Shown: positions 15,693 through 23,959, counted from the first letter of the stretch. The stretch: 64,000 nucleotides of DNA from VRUE01 sp963695835 (GCA_963695835.1 CAVOHR010000001.1:372001-436000), one strand, 5' to 3'. Made by a program: numbers and translations. The notes: generated from the letters alone by a model not told the origin.

Positions 15693-17294
15693 GTGCGCTA
15701 CCCGGTCGAGTCGTTCACCGCCGAGGAGCGAGCGCTGCTCGCTCCCCATTTCACCAATCTCGACCGTCCCGTGTTCGCGCTGGTCAACCTGCCGGAGACC
15801 GTCAAGGGGGCGCTTTTTGCCCGCTATTCGCGCTATTCCGGGACCGTGCGGCGGCTCTTCCTGGAGGAGTTCGCGGGCGACACGCCGGGCGGCGAGCGGC
15901 CCTTCGACGGGGCCGAGGGCAAGCGCGCGGCGGAGCTCTACGAGCGGATCTTCGTCGGCTACGGCGACGACTCGATCGCCCAGGTCGGCGGCGCCCACGT
16001 CGCCTGCGAGTGGGTCTCCAACGTCCTCACCAAGGTGCTTCAGCGCGGCCGGCTCGCCGCCTACCTCGAGCAATCGACCCGCTACATCCCCTACGACAGG
16101 CCGCTGCCCGAGGACGCCGGCGGCGGCTACCGCTACTACCGCGGCGCGGAGCTCGGCCCCGAGTTCGGCGCGGCGATGGACGAGCTGTTCGCGATCTACT
16201 CGCGCTCGCTCGGCCGGGTCGAGGAGTGGGCGGCGGAGCGCTGGCCGCGCGACGGCGAGCCGGAGGGCGCCTGGCGGCGCTCGATCCGCGCCAAGGCGCT
16301 CGACCTGCTGCGCGGGCTGCTGCCGGCGGCGACCCTGAGTCACGTCGGCATCTACGCCAGCGGCCAGGCCTACGAGCAGCTGCTGCTGCGGCTGATGGCC
16401 TCGCCGCTGCCGGAGGCGCGCGAGTACGGGGCGATGATCCTGCGCGAGCTGAAGCAGACGATGCCGAGCTTCGTCTCGCGGGTCGAGCGGCCCGACCGCG
16501 GCGGCGAGTGGGTCTCCTTCCTTCGGCGGCGGCGCGAGGCGACCGAGAGCTGGGTGGCGCGGCTCGGGCTCGATCGCCGCGGCGGCGGCGACGGCACGCC
16601 GTCGGTCGAGCTGCTCCACGTCGACGGCAACGAAGAGGATCTGCTCGCGGCCTGCCTGTTCGAGTCCGCCTCGGCCTCGGAGACCGAGGTTCGCGGCCGC
16701 GTCGACGTGCTCGACCGCGAGGAGCGGGCCGGGCTGCTGGCGGCGCTGGTCGGCGAGCGGGCCAACCGCCGCCACCGCCCGGGCCGCGGCTTCGAGGCGC
16801 TGCGCTACCGCTTCGAGATCGTCTCCGACTACGGCGCCTTCCGCGACCTCCAGCGCCACCGGATGCTGACCTGCCAGTGGCAGCACCTCGGCCCCGACCT
16901 CGGCGCCGAGGTGCCGGAGGAGGCGCGCGAGGCGGGGGTCGGCGAGGAGTTCGACCGCGCCCTGGAGATCTCCCGCACCGAGCACGACCGGCTGCGCGAC
17001 GCCGGCCTCGCCGAGCAGGCGCCCTACGCGCTCTGCCTCGCCTACCGGATCCGCTACGTGCTCGACCTCAACGCGCGCGAGGCGATGCACCTGATCGAGC
17101 TGCGCTCCGGCCGCGAGGGCCATCCCGCCTACCGCGCCGTCGCCCAGGCGATGCACGAGCGGATCGCCGCGGTCCATCCCGCCGTCGCCGCGGCGATGAG
17201 CCACGTCGACTCCTCGCAGGAGCCGCGGTTGGAGCGGATTCTCAGCGAGATCAGGACGCAGCGGAAGCGGGCCGCGACGGGGAAGTCCGGGTAG
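15693..17294 (+). CDS. ThyX-like (flavin-dependent thymidylate synthase family) double-domain protein
   Basis: The protein has 533 residues, about twice the length of an ordinary ThyX. The N-terminal half carries a ThyX-type motif, QRGRLAAYLEQSTRYIPYD, preceded by VGYGDDSIAQVGGAHVACEW, a typical ThyX helix. The C-terminal half has a second, degenerate copy with RYRFEIVSDYGAFRDLQRHR and then MLTCQWQHLGP. ThyX makes dTMP from dUMP with FAD and methylenetetrahydrofolate. Here the canonical RHRxxSxNExSxRY motif is not whole in either half. It may be a paralogue with another role, or an enzyme whose site is shared between halves. The GTG at 15693 fits the leaderless promoter; the frame stays open further upstream. 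Confidence 0.7.
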   Translation: MRYPVESFTAEERALLAPHFTNLDRPVFALVNLPETVKGALFARYSRYSGTVRRLFLEEFAGDTPGGERPFDGAEGKRAAELYERIFVGYGDDSIAQVGGAHVACEWVSNVLTKVLQRGRLAAYLEQSTRYIPYDRPLPEDAGGGYRYYRGAELGPEFGAAMDELFAIYSRSLGRVEEWAAERWPRDGEPEGAWRRSIRAKALDLLRGLLPAATLSHVGIYASGQAYEQLLLRLMASPLPEAREYGAMILRELKQTMPSFVSRVERPDRGGEWVSFLRRRREATESWVARLGLDRRGGGDGTPSVELLHVDGNEEDLLAACLFESASASETEVRGRVDVLDREERAGLLAALVGERANRRHRPGRGFEALRYRFEIVSDYGAFRDLQRHRMLTCQWQHLGPDLGAEVPEEAREAGVGEEFDRALEISRTEHDRLRDAGLAEQAPYALCLAYRIRYVLDLNAREAMHLIELRSGREGHPAYRAVAQAMHERIAAVHPAVAAAMSHVDSSQEPRLERILSEIRTQRKRAATGKSG

Positions 17295-17314
17295 GGGTTC
17301 CCCTGTGGAGAGCT

Positions 17315-19699
17315 TCAGGCGGCCCGCTCGCGGACCACCTGGGCGATGTCCAGCTTCTTTACGGCTCGCAGGCCGGGGCGCTCGGAGAGCAGGGAGACGG
17401 CGAGGATCGCGAGGGCTGAGAGGGCCAGCGTCGAGGCGCGGATCTGGAGGTCGAAGGTGAAGGAGTCGCTGGCGAAGGAGGCGAGAAAGACGCGCGCCAC
17501 CTCGACGCCGACGACCAGGCCGGGGACGATGCCGATCGCGGTGACGAGGACGTTCTCGGCGGTGATCATCCGCGAGAGGGTGCGGAAGCGGATGCCGGCC
17601 GCGCGCAGCGTCGCCACCTCGACCGCCCGTTCGGCGAGGTTGGCCTGGATCGAGTTGTAGAGGAGGGCGAAGGCCATCGCCGCGCCGAACAGCAGCATGA
17701 TGCCGACGAAGGCGTAGAAGAGGCCGAGGTATTCGTCGACCATGCTCTTCAGGGCCATCGAGTCGGCGAAGGCGACGACGCCCGGCAGGGCGCTGAGCCG
17801 GCGCCGCATCGCTTCGCGGTCGGCCCCGGGCGCGTAGCGGACCAGGGCGACGTTTCCGAGCCCCAACCGCGGTCCGGCGAGGCGGCGGATCGGCCCCAGC
17901 GGCGCGTAGACGTAGGTGCCCAGCGGCTCGTCGAGGAAGCCCTCGACCGGCGCCGGCGCCGAGACCCCGGTCCCCGGCGCGCTCACCCGGACGACGTCCC
18001 CGCTGCCGATGTCGAGTTTCTCGCGCAGCGCCTTGCCGGCGAGCAGGCCAGCCGCGGGCAGCGTCGTCGTGCCGCCGCCGTCGAGTAGGAAGCCGTGCAT
18101 CTTCGTGCCGCGCCGGAGGCCGACCAGGGCCGTCTGGTAGCGGCGTCCGTCCGCCCGCAGCGAGACCGGCAGTTCGACCCCGGGCTCGACTTCCGCGACC
18201 CCGTTCGCGGCGCGCACCCGGCGCAGCTCGGAGCGCCCCAGCGCCCCCCGGAAGTACAGCTCGGCGTCCTGGCGGTCGACCTCGCCGTACTGACGGTCGA
18301 CCAGGATCTTGGTCGTGTCGATCATCCCCCAGGAGACGATGATCAGGGTCAGGGCGAGGACGACGCCGATGATCGTCGAGAGCGAGCGGCGCGGGTTGCG
18401 GCCGACCGCGCGGATCGTCATCCGCCAGCGCACCGGCAGGCGCCGCAGCGGCGGCAGCAGCCGCTCGGCGAGGCTGAGGCCGCCGGTCCCCGAGGGGGCG
18501 AAGCGCCGCATCGCCTCGGCCGGCGGCACCCGCGCCGCGGCGGCGGCCGGCAGCGCCGCGGCGATCGCCCCGGTCAGCAGGCCGAAGGCGATCCCGACCA
18601 GCGCGGTCAGCGGCGAGATCGAGGTCAGCGTTACCGGGATCGAGAGCTGTTCGGTGTAGGCGCCGGTGACGACGCCGGCGAGGCCCAGCCCGGCCGCCGC
18701 GCCAAGCACGCCGCCGGCGAGGCCGCAGGCGACGCCGAAGGTGAGGTAATGGAGGACGACCTGGCGCCGGGAGTAGCCGCAGGCGCGCAGCATGCCGACG
18801 ATCGGCCGCTGCGCGGTGACCAGCCGCCGCATCAGCACGCCGGTGGCGAGCGCCGCCGCCGACAGGAAGAGCAGCGGGAAGAGGATCGCCAGCTCGCGGA
18901 AGCTGGTGACGTCCTGCTGCAGGGCGCTGTTGGAGGGCTGGTCGGCGCGGGTGAGCACGTCGGCGGCGGCGAGCCCGCCGGCGGCGCGGCTCAGCTTCGC
19001 GGTCAGGGCGGGATCCTCGCGGCCGCCGTCGTAGTAGATCGCCGCCTGGTTCGGCGCCGCGGCGCCGGCCAGCCGCCGCGCCAGCGCCTCCGGCGCGAAG
19101 AGGACGCCGAAGGACTTCGGCGCCGGCAGGATGTCCTGGCGGCTGCGGGCCGGCCAGAAGTACTCGGGCGAGGAGGCGAGGCCGAGGATGCGCACCGGTA
19201 CCGGCCCGCCCGCGCCGACCGCGGTCACTTCGTCGCCGACCTCGAGGTCGAACGTTTCGGCCATGTGCTTCTCGACCAGCACGCCGCGGGGATCGCCCGG
19301 ACGCAGGTAGGTCCCGCCTTCGACCTCGACCCGGTCGACCGCCGGCCGGCGCCCGGCGGGCAAGCCGACCACCCGGCCGAGGAACTTGTCGCGCCCGACG
19401 CGCAGCGGCAGGTCGGCCTGGGTTCGCGCCTGCACCGACTCGACCCCCGGCGTGCCCCGCGCCCTCCGCGCCAGCTCGCCGGTCCTCCCTCCCGTCACCG
19501 TCAGGTTGGCGAAGCGGTAGCGGGTGAAGGCGCGCTGGTAGGAGGCGTCGAGGTTGCGGTAGGCGTCGTAGCTGGCGCCGAACAGGCAGACGCCGAGGAA
19601 GATCGTCACCGCGATCGCCAGGAAGGAGGCGCGCTGGCGCCGCATGTCGCGCCGCGCCTTGGTCCGCAGGACCCTGGAGCCCACCGGCCTCCTCACCAC
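17315..19699 (-). CDS. ABC transporter permease, FtsX/MacB-type, two FtsX domains
   Basis: This protein of about 794 residues has an N-terminal membrane segment (RASFLAIAVTIFLGVCLFGASY), a large extracytoplasmic domain, and a first FtsX domain of three helices around residues 265-395. A second periplasmic-type domain follows, with a final FtsX domain at the C-terminus. This is the layout of permeases that move lipids, lipoproteins or peptides in exporters of the LolC/MacB/YknZ class. The start may be GTG 19699 or the GTG three bases later, which overlaps the stop of the ATPase gene. It forms a two-gene unit with the ATPase; the exported substrate is unknown. It is convergent with the ThyX-like gene, 20 nt apart. 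Confidence 0.88.
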   Translation of the reverse strand: MVRRPVGSRVLRTKARRDMRRQRASFLAIAVTIFLGVCLFGASYDAYRNLDASYQRAFTRYRFANLTVTGGRTGELARRARGTPGVESVQARTQADLPLRVGRDKFLGRVVGLPAGRRPAVDRVEVEGGTYLRPGDPRGVLVEKHMAETFDLEVGDEVTAVGAGGPVPVRILGLASSPEYFWPARSRQDILPAPKSFGVLFAPEALARRLAGAAAPNQAAIYYDGGREDPALTAKLSRAAGGLAAADVLTRADQPSNSALQQDVTSFRELAILFPLLFLSAAALATGVLMRRLVTAQRPIVGMLRACGYSRRQVVLHYLTFGVACGLAGGVLGAAAGLGLAGVVTGAYTEQLSIPVTLTSISPLTALVGIAFGLLTGAIAAALPAAAAARVPPAEAMRRFAPSGTGGLSLAERLLPPLRRLPVRWRMTIRAVGRNPRRSLSTIIGVVLALTLIIVSWGMIDTTKILVDRQYGEVDRQDAELYFRGALGRSELRRVRAANGVAEVEPGVELPVSLRADGRRYQTALVGLRRGTKMHGFLLDGGGTTTLPAAGLLAGKALREKLDIGSGDVVRVSAPGTGVSAPAPVEGFLDEPLGTYVYAPLGPIRRLAGPRLGLGNVALVRYAPGADREAMRRRLSALPGVVAFADSMALKSMVDEYLGLFYAFVGIMLLFGAAMAFALLYNSIQANLAERAVEVATLRAAGIRFRTLSRMITAENVLVTAIGIVPGLVVGVEVARVFLASFASDSFTFDLQIRASTLALSALAILAVSLLSERPGLRAVKKLDIAQVVRERAA

Positions 19700-20445
19700 T
19701 CGAGCTGCTCGGCCGGCGCCGGGGCGTCGTTGAGCTCGTCGGCGACGATCCGCCCGTCGCGCATCCGCAGCACCCGGTCGGCCATGCGGCCGATCGAGGC
19801 GTTGTGGGTGACCAGCAGCACGGTCTGGTGCAGCTCGTGGCTCAGCTCGTGCAGCAGCGCCAGCACGGTGCGGCCGGTCTCGAGGTCGAGCGCCCCGGTC
19901 GGCTCGTCGCCGAGCAGGACGCGGGGGCCGCCGGCGAGGGCGCGGGCGACGGCGACCCGCTGCTGCTCGCCGCCGGAGAGCTGGGCCGGGAAGTGGTTGA
20001 CGCGGTCGCCGAGGCCGACCCGCTCGAGCATCTCCGCCGCCCGCCCGGCTCCGCCCGGGCCCAGCTCGGCGACCAGCTCGACGTTCTCCAGTGCGGTCAG
20101 GGTGGGGATCAGGTTGAAGAACTGGAAGATGAAGCCCACGGTCTCGCGGCGGAACCGCGTCCGTCCCTCCTCGTCGAGTCCGGTGACGTCGCTGCCGGCG
20201 ACCTCGATCTCGCCCGCGCCGGCCGGCTCGATGCCGCCGATCAGGTTGAGCAGCGTCGTCTTGCCGGAGCCGCTGGGGCCGAGCAGGACGACGAACTCCT
20301 CCGGCCAGATCTCGAGGTCGACGTCGCGCAGCGCCCGCACCGCGACCTCCCCCTTGCCGTAGGTCTTGCGGACCCCGTCCAGCGAGATCGCCGGCTCGCC
20401 AACCCGGGGGGTCGCGGCGTGAGCTTGCCCGGTCTCGACCGACAT
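19693..20445 (-). CDS. ABC transporter ATP-binding protein of the FtsX-type exporter
   Basis: This protein of about 250 residues is a LolD/MacB-class ATPase. It shows Walker A GPSGSGKTTLL, Q-loop region FIFQFFNLIPTLTALENVEL, signature LSGGEQQRVAVARAL, Walker B VLLGDEP and the H-loop in LVTHNAS. The C-terminal QTVLLVTHNASIGRMADRVLRMRDGRIV is typical of this class. The ATG at 20445 is preferred because the earlier candidate at 20499 would overlap the upstream gene by 44 nt. Its TGA overlaps the permease start, so the two subunits are probably translated together. Confidence 0.92.
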   Translation of the reverse strand: MSVETGQAHAATPRVGEPAISLDGVRKTYGKGEVAVRALRDVDLEIWPEEFVVLLGPSGSGKTTLLNLIGGIEPAGAGEIEVAGSDVTGLDEEGRTRFRRETVGFIFQFFNLIPTLTALENVELVAELGPGGAGRAAEMLERVGLGDRVNHFPAQLSGGEQQRVAVARALAGGPRVLLGDEPTGALDLETGRTVLALLHELSHELHQTVLLVTHNASIGRMADRVLRMRDGRIVADELNDAPAPAEQLEW

Positions 20446-20455
20446 CCGGGCCCGA

Positions 20456-21397
20456 TCAGGCGCGCCGCTTGCGCTTCCGCCTGTCGTCGCCGGGCTCATC
20501 GGGCGAGTCCGGCTCCGCCTCGCCGTCCCGGTCCCCGTCCTCGCCGCCGAGCTCGGCGCTCGCCTTCTCCCCCGGCGTCGGCCAGGGCATCGCCTCCCCG
20601 GACGCCCAGGCGGGCGGGCGGCCGCGCGGCAGCCAGCCGGCGGCCAGCAGGCCGAAGTAGATGAACCAGACCAGCGTGAACTGGATCAGCAGCAGCAGCG
20701 CGGCGGCGCCGACCGCGATCCCCAGCGCGCCCCAGAAGCGGGTCAGCAGGCCGACCCGCATCGCGAAGAGGCAGGTGTAGACGAGGGCGAAGGCGAGGCC
20801 CAGCCGGCCGCCGAGGCCGAAGCCGGTGGCGAGCCCGCGCAGCGAGGCGCCGCTGACCGCTTCCGCCGCCGCTTCGTCGGCGACTTCTTCGCGCGCGCAG
20901 CGGCGGATCGCGCCGGCGCCGCGGCCGAATTCGTCGCCGAAGCCGGAGGCGTCTTCCCTGCGCTCTCCTTCGCAGCTCTCGCTCGCCTTCTCGACCGTCA
21001 GGCCGGTGGTCGCCTTGCCGGCGACGAATTCGTCGGCCGCTTCGGTGGTTGCGACGCCGTTGAGCACGGCCGCGACGCAGAGGAAGAGCGGCGCCGCGAC
21101 GACCACGCCGACGAACTGGCGGCGGATCCGGTCGCTGCGCACCCGGGTGGCGCGGAAGAGGAAGTAGAGCGGCGCGGCGAGCAGGCCGATGCCGATCGCC
21201 TGCAGGGCGCTGGAGAGGGTCAGGTCGGAGGCGTGTTCGTGGGCGGAGCGCAGCAGCGCGGCTTCGCCGCTGCCGCCGATCGAGCCGGCGACCGCCGCCG
21301 AGACGACGACGAGGACGACCGCGGCGAGGGTCGCCAGCCCGACCGGGAGCGACCAGCGGCCCTCCCAGGCCAGCGCCTCCGCCCTGTCCGGCCGCAA
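20456..21397 (-). CDS. Hypothetical membrane protein
   Basis: This 313-residue protein has hydrophobic segments near residues 17-40, 65-82, 94-113 and three more between 190 and 255. A soluble Glu-rich stretch around residues 130-180 contains two cysteines (SCEGERRE and RRCAREE). The C-terminal 50 residues are very hydrophilic and charged (GGEDGDRDGEAEPDSPDEPGD), ending RRKRKRRA. I do not recognise the family. It lies just upstream of, and on the same strand as, the ABC exporter genes with a 10-nt gap, so it may be co-transcribed with them. Confidence 0.75.
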   Translation of the reverse strand: MRPDRAEALAWEGRWSLPVGLATLAAVVLVVVSAAVAGSIGGSGEAALLRSAHEHASDLTLSSALQAIGIGLLAAPLYFLFRATRVRSDRIRRQFVGVVVAAPLFLCVAAVLNGVATTEAADEFVAGKATTGLTVEKASESCEGERREDASGFGDEFGRGAGAIRRCAREEVADEAAAEAVSGASLRGLATGFGLGGRLGLAFALVYTCLFAMRVGLLTRFWGALGIAVGAAALLLLIQFTLVWFIYFGLLAAGWLPRGRPPAWASGEAMPWPTPGEKASAELGGEDGDRDGEAEPDSPDEPGDDRRKRKRRA

Positions 21398-21402
21398 CCC
21401 TC

Positions 21403-21849
21403 TCAGCCCCGCTCGTGGAAGTAGAACTGCGGCAGGGCGCCTTCGATCACCTCGGCGGTCATCTTCTGCGCGACCTCGAGGTTGCCGGTCCGCACCGCGA
21501 TGTCGTCGAGCGTGACGATCCCGGCGAGGCCGCCGCCCTCGATTACCGGCAGGCGCCGCACCCGGTGCTGGACCATCAGCGCCGCCGCCTCGTCGAGCCC
21601 CATCTCGGGGTCGCCGCAGATCAGCGGCCGCGAGGCGCGCTCGCCGACCGCGGTCTCGGGGTCGACCCCCTCGGCGAAGACCCGCACCGCGAGGTCGCGG
21701 TCGGTGACCATCGCCACCGGCGAGCCGGCGGGGTCGACGACCACCACCGAGCCGACCCTGCTGTCGCGCATCTGCCGCGCGACCGAGACGACGCTCGCCT
21801 CGGGCGCGGCGGTGACGACGCCGGCGGTCATGATCTCGCGCAGCTGCAC
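21403..21849 (-). CDS. CBS-domain protein (two CBS repeats)
   Basis: This 148-residue protein consists of two CBS motifs. They are MTAGVVTAAPEASVVSVARQM to MVTDRDLAVRV, and RPLICGDPEMGLDEAAALM to RRLPVIEGGGLAGIVTLDDIAV. Stand-alone CBS pairs bind adenosine nucleotides and act as sensors. The GTG at 21849 is chosen because a TAGCGT box (21862-21857 on the minus strand) lies 7 nt before it, a leaderless arrangement. An in-frame ATG at 21870 would start within the promoter. It lies 5 nt upstream of the membrane-protein gene, so the four minus-strand genes may form one unit. Confidence 0.88.
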   Translation of the reverse strand: MQLREIMTAGVVTAAPEASVVSVARQMRDSRVGSVVVVDPAGSPVAMVTDRDLAVRVFAEGVDPETAVGERASRPLICGDPEMGLDEAAALMVQHRVRRLPVIEGGGLAGIVTLDDIAVRTGNLEVAQKMTAEVIEGALPQFYFHERG

Positions 21850-21855
21850 GGCGCG

Positions 21856-21862
21856 TACGCTA
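21856..21862. promoter_or_regulatory. Overlapping divergent -10 boxes
   Basis: TACGCTA reads as TACGCT on the plus strand, 7 nt before the ATG at 21869, and as TAGCGT on the minus strand, 7 nt before the GTG at 21849. Two leaderless promoters thus share the same bases, and only one polymerase could open this site at a time. Confidence 0.55.
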
Positions 21863-21868
21863 CCGCCC

Positions 21869-21940
21869 ATGAGTGCGGAGCGAGCAAACGTCACTATCCG
21901 GTTCTTCGTGCGGCGAGCGAAGCGGGAATGCCTGCGATGA
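21869..21940 (+). CDS. Leaderless mini-ORF (23 residues) coupled to the next gene
   Basis: The ATG at 21869 sits 7 nt after a TACGCT box, and the frame ends in a TGA (21938-21940) that overlaps the ATG of the next gene (ATGA). The peptide begins MSAERANVTIRFF and is Arg-rich at the end. It resembles the nuoL/nuoM mini-ORF peptide (MSAELASVHLRFF) both in sequence and in position before another gene. It may be a leader peptide or coupling cistron. Its function is unknown. Confidence 0.5.
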   Translation: MSAERANVTIRFFVRRAKRECLR

Positions 21941-22551
21941 GTGCAAGGCAGCGGACCCCCGTCGTCCCGCTCGAGGCCGGCGCCGGGCCCGACAACCCGC
22001 CCTGCCCCGCCTGCGGCGAGCCGCTGTTCGGCTGGATCGGCGCGCGCCGGGGGCTGGCGGGGCCGGTCAGCCGCTGCGAGAGCTGCGGGCTCGGCGCGGC
22101 CGGCGGCCCGGGCAGCGCCGCGGAGGCGCTGCGAGAGCTCGACCGGCTGGCGGCGGGCGGGCGGCTGCGGATCGTCAACCGCGACAGCTTCTCGGCCTGG
22201 ATCGGCGGTGCCGGCTGGGCCGGCCTCGCCCCCGGCGTCCGCTACCTGTTCACGGTCGAGGCGGTGCGCCGCCTGGTCGCCGGGCGCGACCAGGTCGTCA
22301 GGCGCGCCCGCTGGTCGCCGGGCGCCGGCATCGCGACGATGTGGCAGACGATCCTCAACAGCGCGACCTTCGGCCACAACGTCGTCCTCGGTCCCTCCGT
22401 GCGGGCGAAGAAGCCATGGCAGCGCCGGATCGACTGGCTGACCGTCGCCGTGCTCGCGATCCCGGCGATCGTCATCGCCCTCCCCCTGGAGTCGCTCGGC
22501 GCCGCCCTGCGCCGCGGCAGCGCAACCAAGCTCGAGCTCGAGCTCCTCTAG
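21937..22551 (+). CDS. Hypothetical protein with zinc-ribbon-like cysteines and C-terminal membrane segment
   Basis: This 204-residue protein has two CxxC pairs near the N-terminus, PPCPACGEPLFGW and SRCESCGLGAAGG, spaced like a zinc ribbon or rubredoxin-like knuckle. A middle domain (FTVEAVRRLVAGRDQVVRRAR) is unassigned. Near the C-terminus one hydrophobic segment (LTVAVLAIPAIVIALPLESL) follows a basic stretch. The phrase GIATMWQTILNSATFGHNV resembles proteins that sit beside methyltransferases in this group of bacteria, but I cannot name the family. The ATG at 21937 overlaps the mini-ORF stop; another ATG lies 9 nt upstream. Confidence 0.75.
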   Translation: MSARQRTPVVPLEAGAGPDNPPCPACGEPLFGWIGARRGLAGPVSRCESCGLGAAGGPGSAAEALRELDRLAAGGRLRIVNRDSFSAWIGGAGWAGLAPGVRYLFTVEAVRRLVAGRDQVVRRARWSPGAGIATMWQTILNSATFGHNVVLGPSVRAKKPWQRRIDWLTVAVLAIPAIVIALPLESLGAALRRGSATKLELELL

Positions 22552-22566
22552 TTCGCGGCAGCTTTT

Positions 22567-22584
22567 TCCCACCTATAGGTGGGA
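22567..22584. repeat. Perfect 18-nt palindrome between convergent genes
   Basis: TCCCACCTATAGGTGGGA is perfectly self-complementary and lies after TTTT in the gap between the convergent genes ending at 22551 and 22600. It could serve as a bidirectional transcription stop or be a core copy of the hairpin family, whose centres are also AT-rich. Confidence 0.55.
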
Positions 22585-22599
22585 CAACCCTGGCACGTT

Positions 22600-22878
22600 C
22601 TACGAGAGGCCTTCGCGGGCCTCGCGGACCAAGGTGACGGCCTCGGGGAAGAGGATGCGGATCGCGTCGCGGACCTGCATCGCCTGCTCGTCGCTGCTGC
22701 CGGAGAGCTCGAGGCGCTCGATCGAGGCGACGGTCAGCTCGACCGCGAGCCGGATCGCGTTGTCGGCCCAGGCGACCCGCTGGGAGGACTGCATCTGCTC
22801 GCTCAGCTCCTCCATCCGGGAACGGAACTCGTCCGGGTCGCCGAAGAGGTTGAAGCCACCGCCCTCCATCGACCACAT
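22600..22878 (-). CDS. Small hypothetical helical protein
   Basis: This 92-residue soluble protein has a high content of Glu, Arg and Leu and looks all-helical (FRSRMEELSEQMQSSQRVAW, then LAVELTVASIERLELSG and MQVRDAIRILFPEAVTLVRE). It has no cysteines and no membrane segment. I do not recognise it. The ATG at 22878 and one four codons later are both possible. Codon use matches its neighbours, so it is probably a real gene. It is divergent from the pilin-like gene at 22962. Confidence 0.7.
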   Translation of the reverse strand: MWSMEGGGFNLFGDPDEFRSRMEELSEQMQSSQRVAWADNAIRLAVELTVASIERLELSGSSDEQAMQVRDAIRILFPEAVTLVREAREGLS

Positions 22879-22948
22879 GTTCGCAGACCGCGCGATTGGC
22901 GGCGCTGAAATGTTCCGATCTGCGCGCCACGCGCGCGCCGCCTCGCTC

Positions 22949-22954
22949 TAGCCT
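22949..22954 (+). promoter_or_regulatory. -10 box of leaderless promoter
   Basis: TAGCCT ends 7 nt before the ATG at 22962; no ribosome binding site is visible. Confidence 0.5.
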
Positions 22955-22961
22955 CGCCGCC

Positions 22962-23654
22962 ATGCGGGGCTCGGATCGCAGAACGAGACAGGCGGCGGCG
23001 CGGCGAGACGGCGAGCGGGGCTCGGCCAGCGTCGAGCAGGCCGCCCTGGCGGCGCTGATCGCACTGCTGCTGCTGGCCGCGATCTCGGCGCTCGCGGCAG
23101 GCGGCGAGATCGACCCGCGCCACAGCCTGGCGGGAGCGATCGGCCGCCGCCTCGTCTGCGCGCCGCGCGTCCCCGACGCCTGCCGCCACCACCCGCTGGT
23201 ACCCGCCTACGGCTGGCCGCTGGCCCGCCTCGCGCGGGCGCTCGCGCCGCCGCCCGTCGCACGCCCCGGCCCCGAAGGCCTGCCCCTCGTCCCGGTCGAC
23301 TTCCGCCGCTGCCGGCGGCCGAGCTGCGCGGTGCCGCGCCCCGGCGCCGCCGGCGCCCACCTGACGACCGCCGGCCGCCGCACCACCGCCTTCACCCAGC
23401 TCGACGACCGCCGCCGCAGCCTCGGCTGGGTCGAGCTGACCTACTGGCTCTACCGCCCCGGCCTCGGCTGGGAGCGGGTGGTGCGGCGCGCGGGCCGGGC
23501 GCAGATCGAAGCCGCCGCGCACGTCCGCGTCCTGCTGAAGGACGACCCGGCGCTGGTCCCGCTCGAGACCCTCCCCGGCCGCGACCAGTACGACTTCCCG
23601 CCTGCGGAGCGACCCCCCTGGCAGTGGAAGGTGACTCCGCGCTACCCCGGCTGA
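22962..23654 (+). CDS. TadE/Flp-pilin-like secreted protein
   Basis: This 230-residue protein has an N-terminal basic stretch followed by ERGSASVEQAALAALIALLL. That resembles the class III (prepilin-peptidase) signal of TadE and Flp pilins: a small residue before the cut, Glu at +5, then a single hydrophobic helix. The rest is rich in Pro and Arg with paired cysteines (RRLVCAPRVPDACRHH, RRCRRPSCAVP) and several Trp near the end. It probably sits at the cell surface. No Tad assembly genes are in view. The last 13 bases overlap a convergent minus-strand gene. Confidence 0.65.
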   Translation: MRGSDRRTRQAAARRDGERGSASVEQAALAALIALLLLAAISALAAGGEIDPRHSLAGAIGRRLVCAPRVPDACRHHPLVPAYGWPLARLARALAPPPVARPGPEGLPLVPVDFRRCRRPSCAVPRPGAAGAHLTTAGRRTTAFTQLDDRRRSLGWVELTYWLYRPGLGWERVVRRAGRAQIEAAAHVRVLLKDDPALVPLETLPGRDQYDFPPAERPPWQWKVTPRYPG

Positions 23655-23938
23655 TCCAGCTGACGTCTGGGGCCGTCAGCAGCGGCCTCGTCGCGGTCGA
23701 CTTCGGCCTGCTGGATCAGGCCGCGCCAGTCAGCGGTGCGGAAGACGAGCAGCAGCGCGGCGAAGCCGAGGGCGACCGACCAGGCGGCCATCGCGATCTG
23801 CGTCCCGACCGAGAAGGAGAGGACCGCGGTGCGCGAGGGGCCGTTCAGCGTCGCGACCAGCAACGCCTGCTGGGCGCCGGCGCCGCCCGGGGTGAGGGCG
23901 AAGGCTTCGACGCTCGATGCGAAGTCGGCAAGGGACAT
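23642..23938 (-). CDS. Short UPF0104/flippase-like membrane fragment
   Basis: The 98-residue sequence FALTPGGAGAQQALLVATLNG followed by RTAVLSFSVGTQIAMAAWSV resembles the C-terminal part of the lysylphosphatidylglycerol synthase-type transmembrane domain (UPF0104), which normally has 300 or more residues. Only about two membrane segments remain. An intact-looking leaderless promoter (TAGTGT, 7 nt before the ATG) precedes it. It is either a truncated relic that kept, or was joined to, a promoter, or a genuine small membrane protein. The similarity is recalled from the family pattern and not computed. Confidence 0.55.
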   Translation of the reverse strand: MSLADFASSVEAFALTPGGAGAQQALLVATLNGPSRTAVLSFSVGTQIAMAAWSVALGFAALLLVFRTADWRGLIQQAEVDRDEAAADGPRRQLDQPG

Positions 23939-23944
23939 CGCAGT

Positions 23945-23951
23945 TACACTA
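23945..23951. promoter_or_regulatory. Overlapping divergent -10 boxes
   Basis: TACACTA reads as TACACT for the sulfotransferase (GTG 23960, 9 nt on) and as TAGTGT for the minus-strand gene (ATG 23938, 7 nt on). It is the same shared-box design as at 21856. Confidence 0.5.
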
Positions 23952-23959
23952 GCCCGCTC

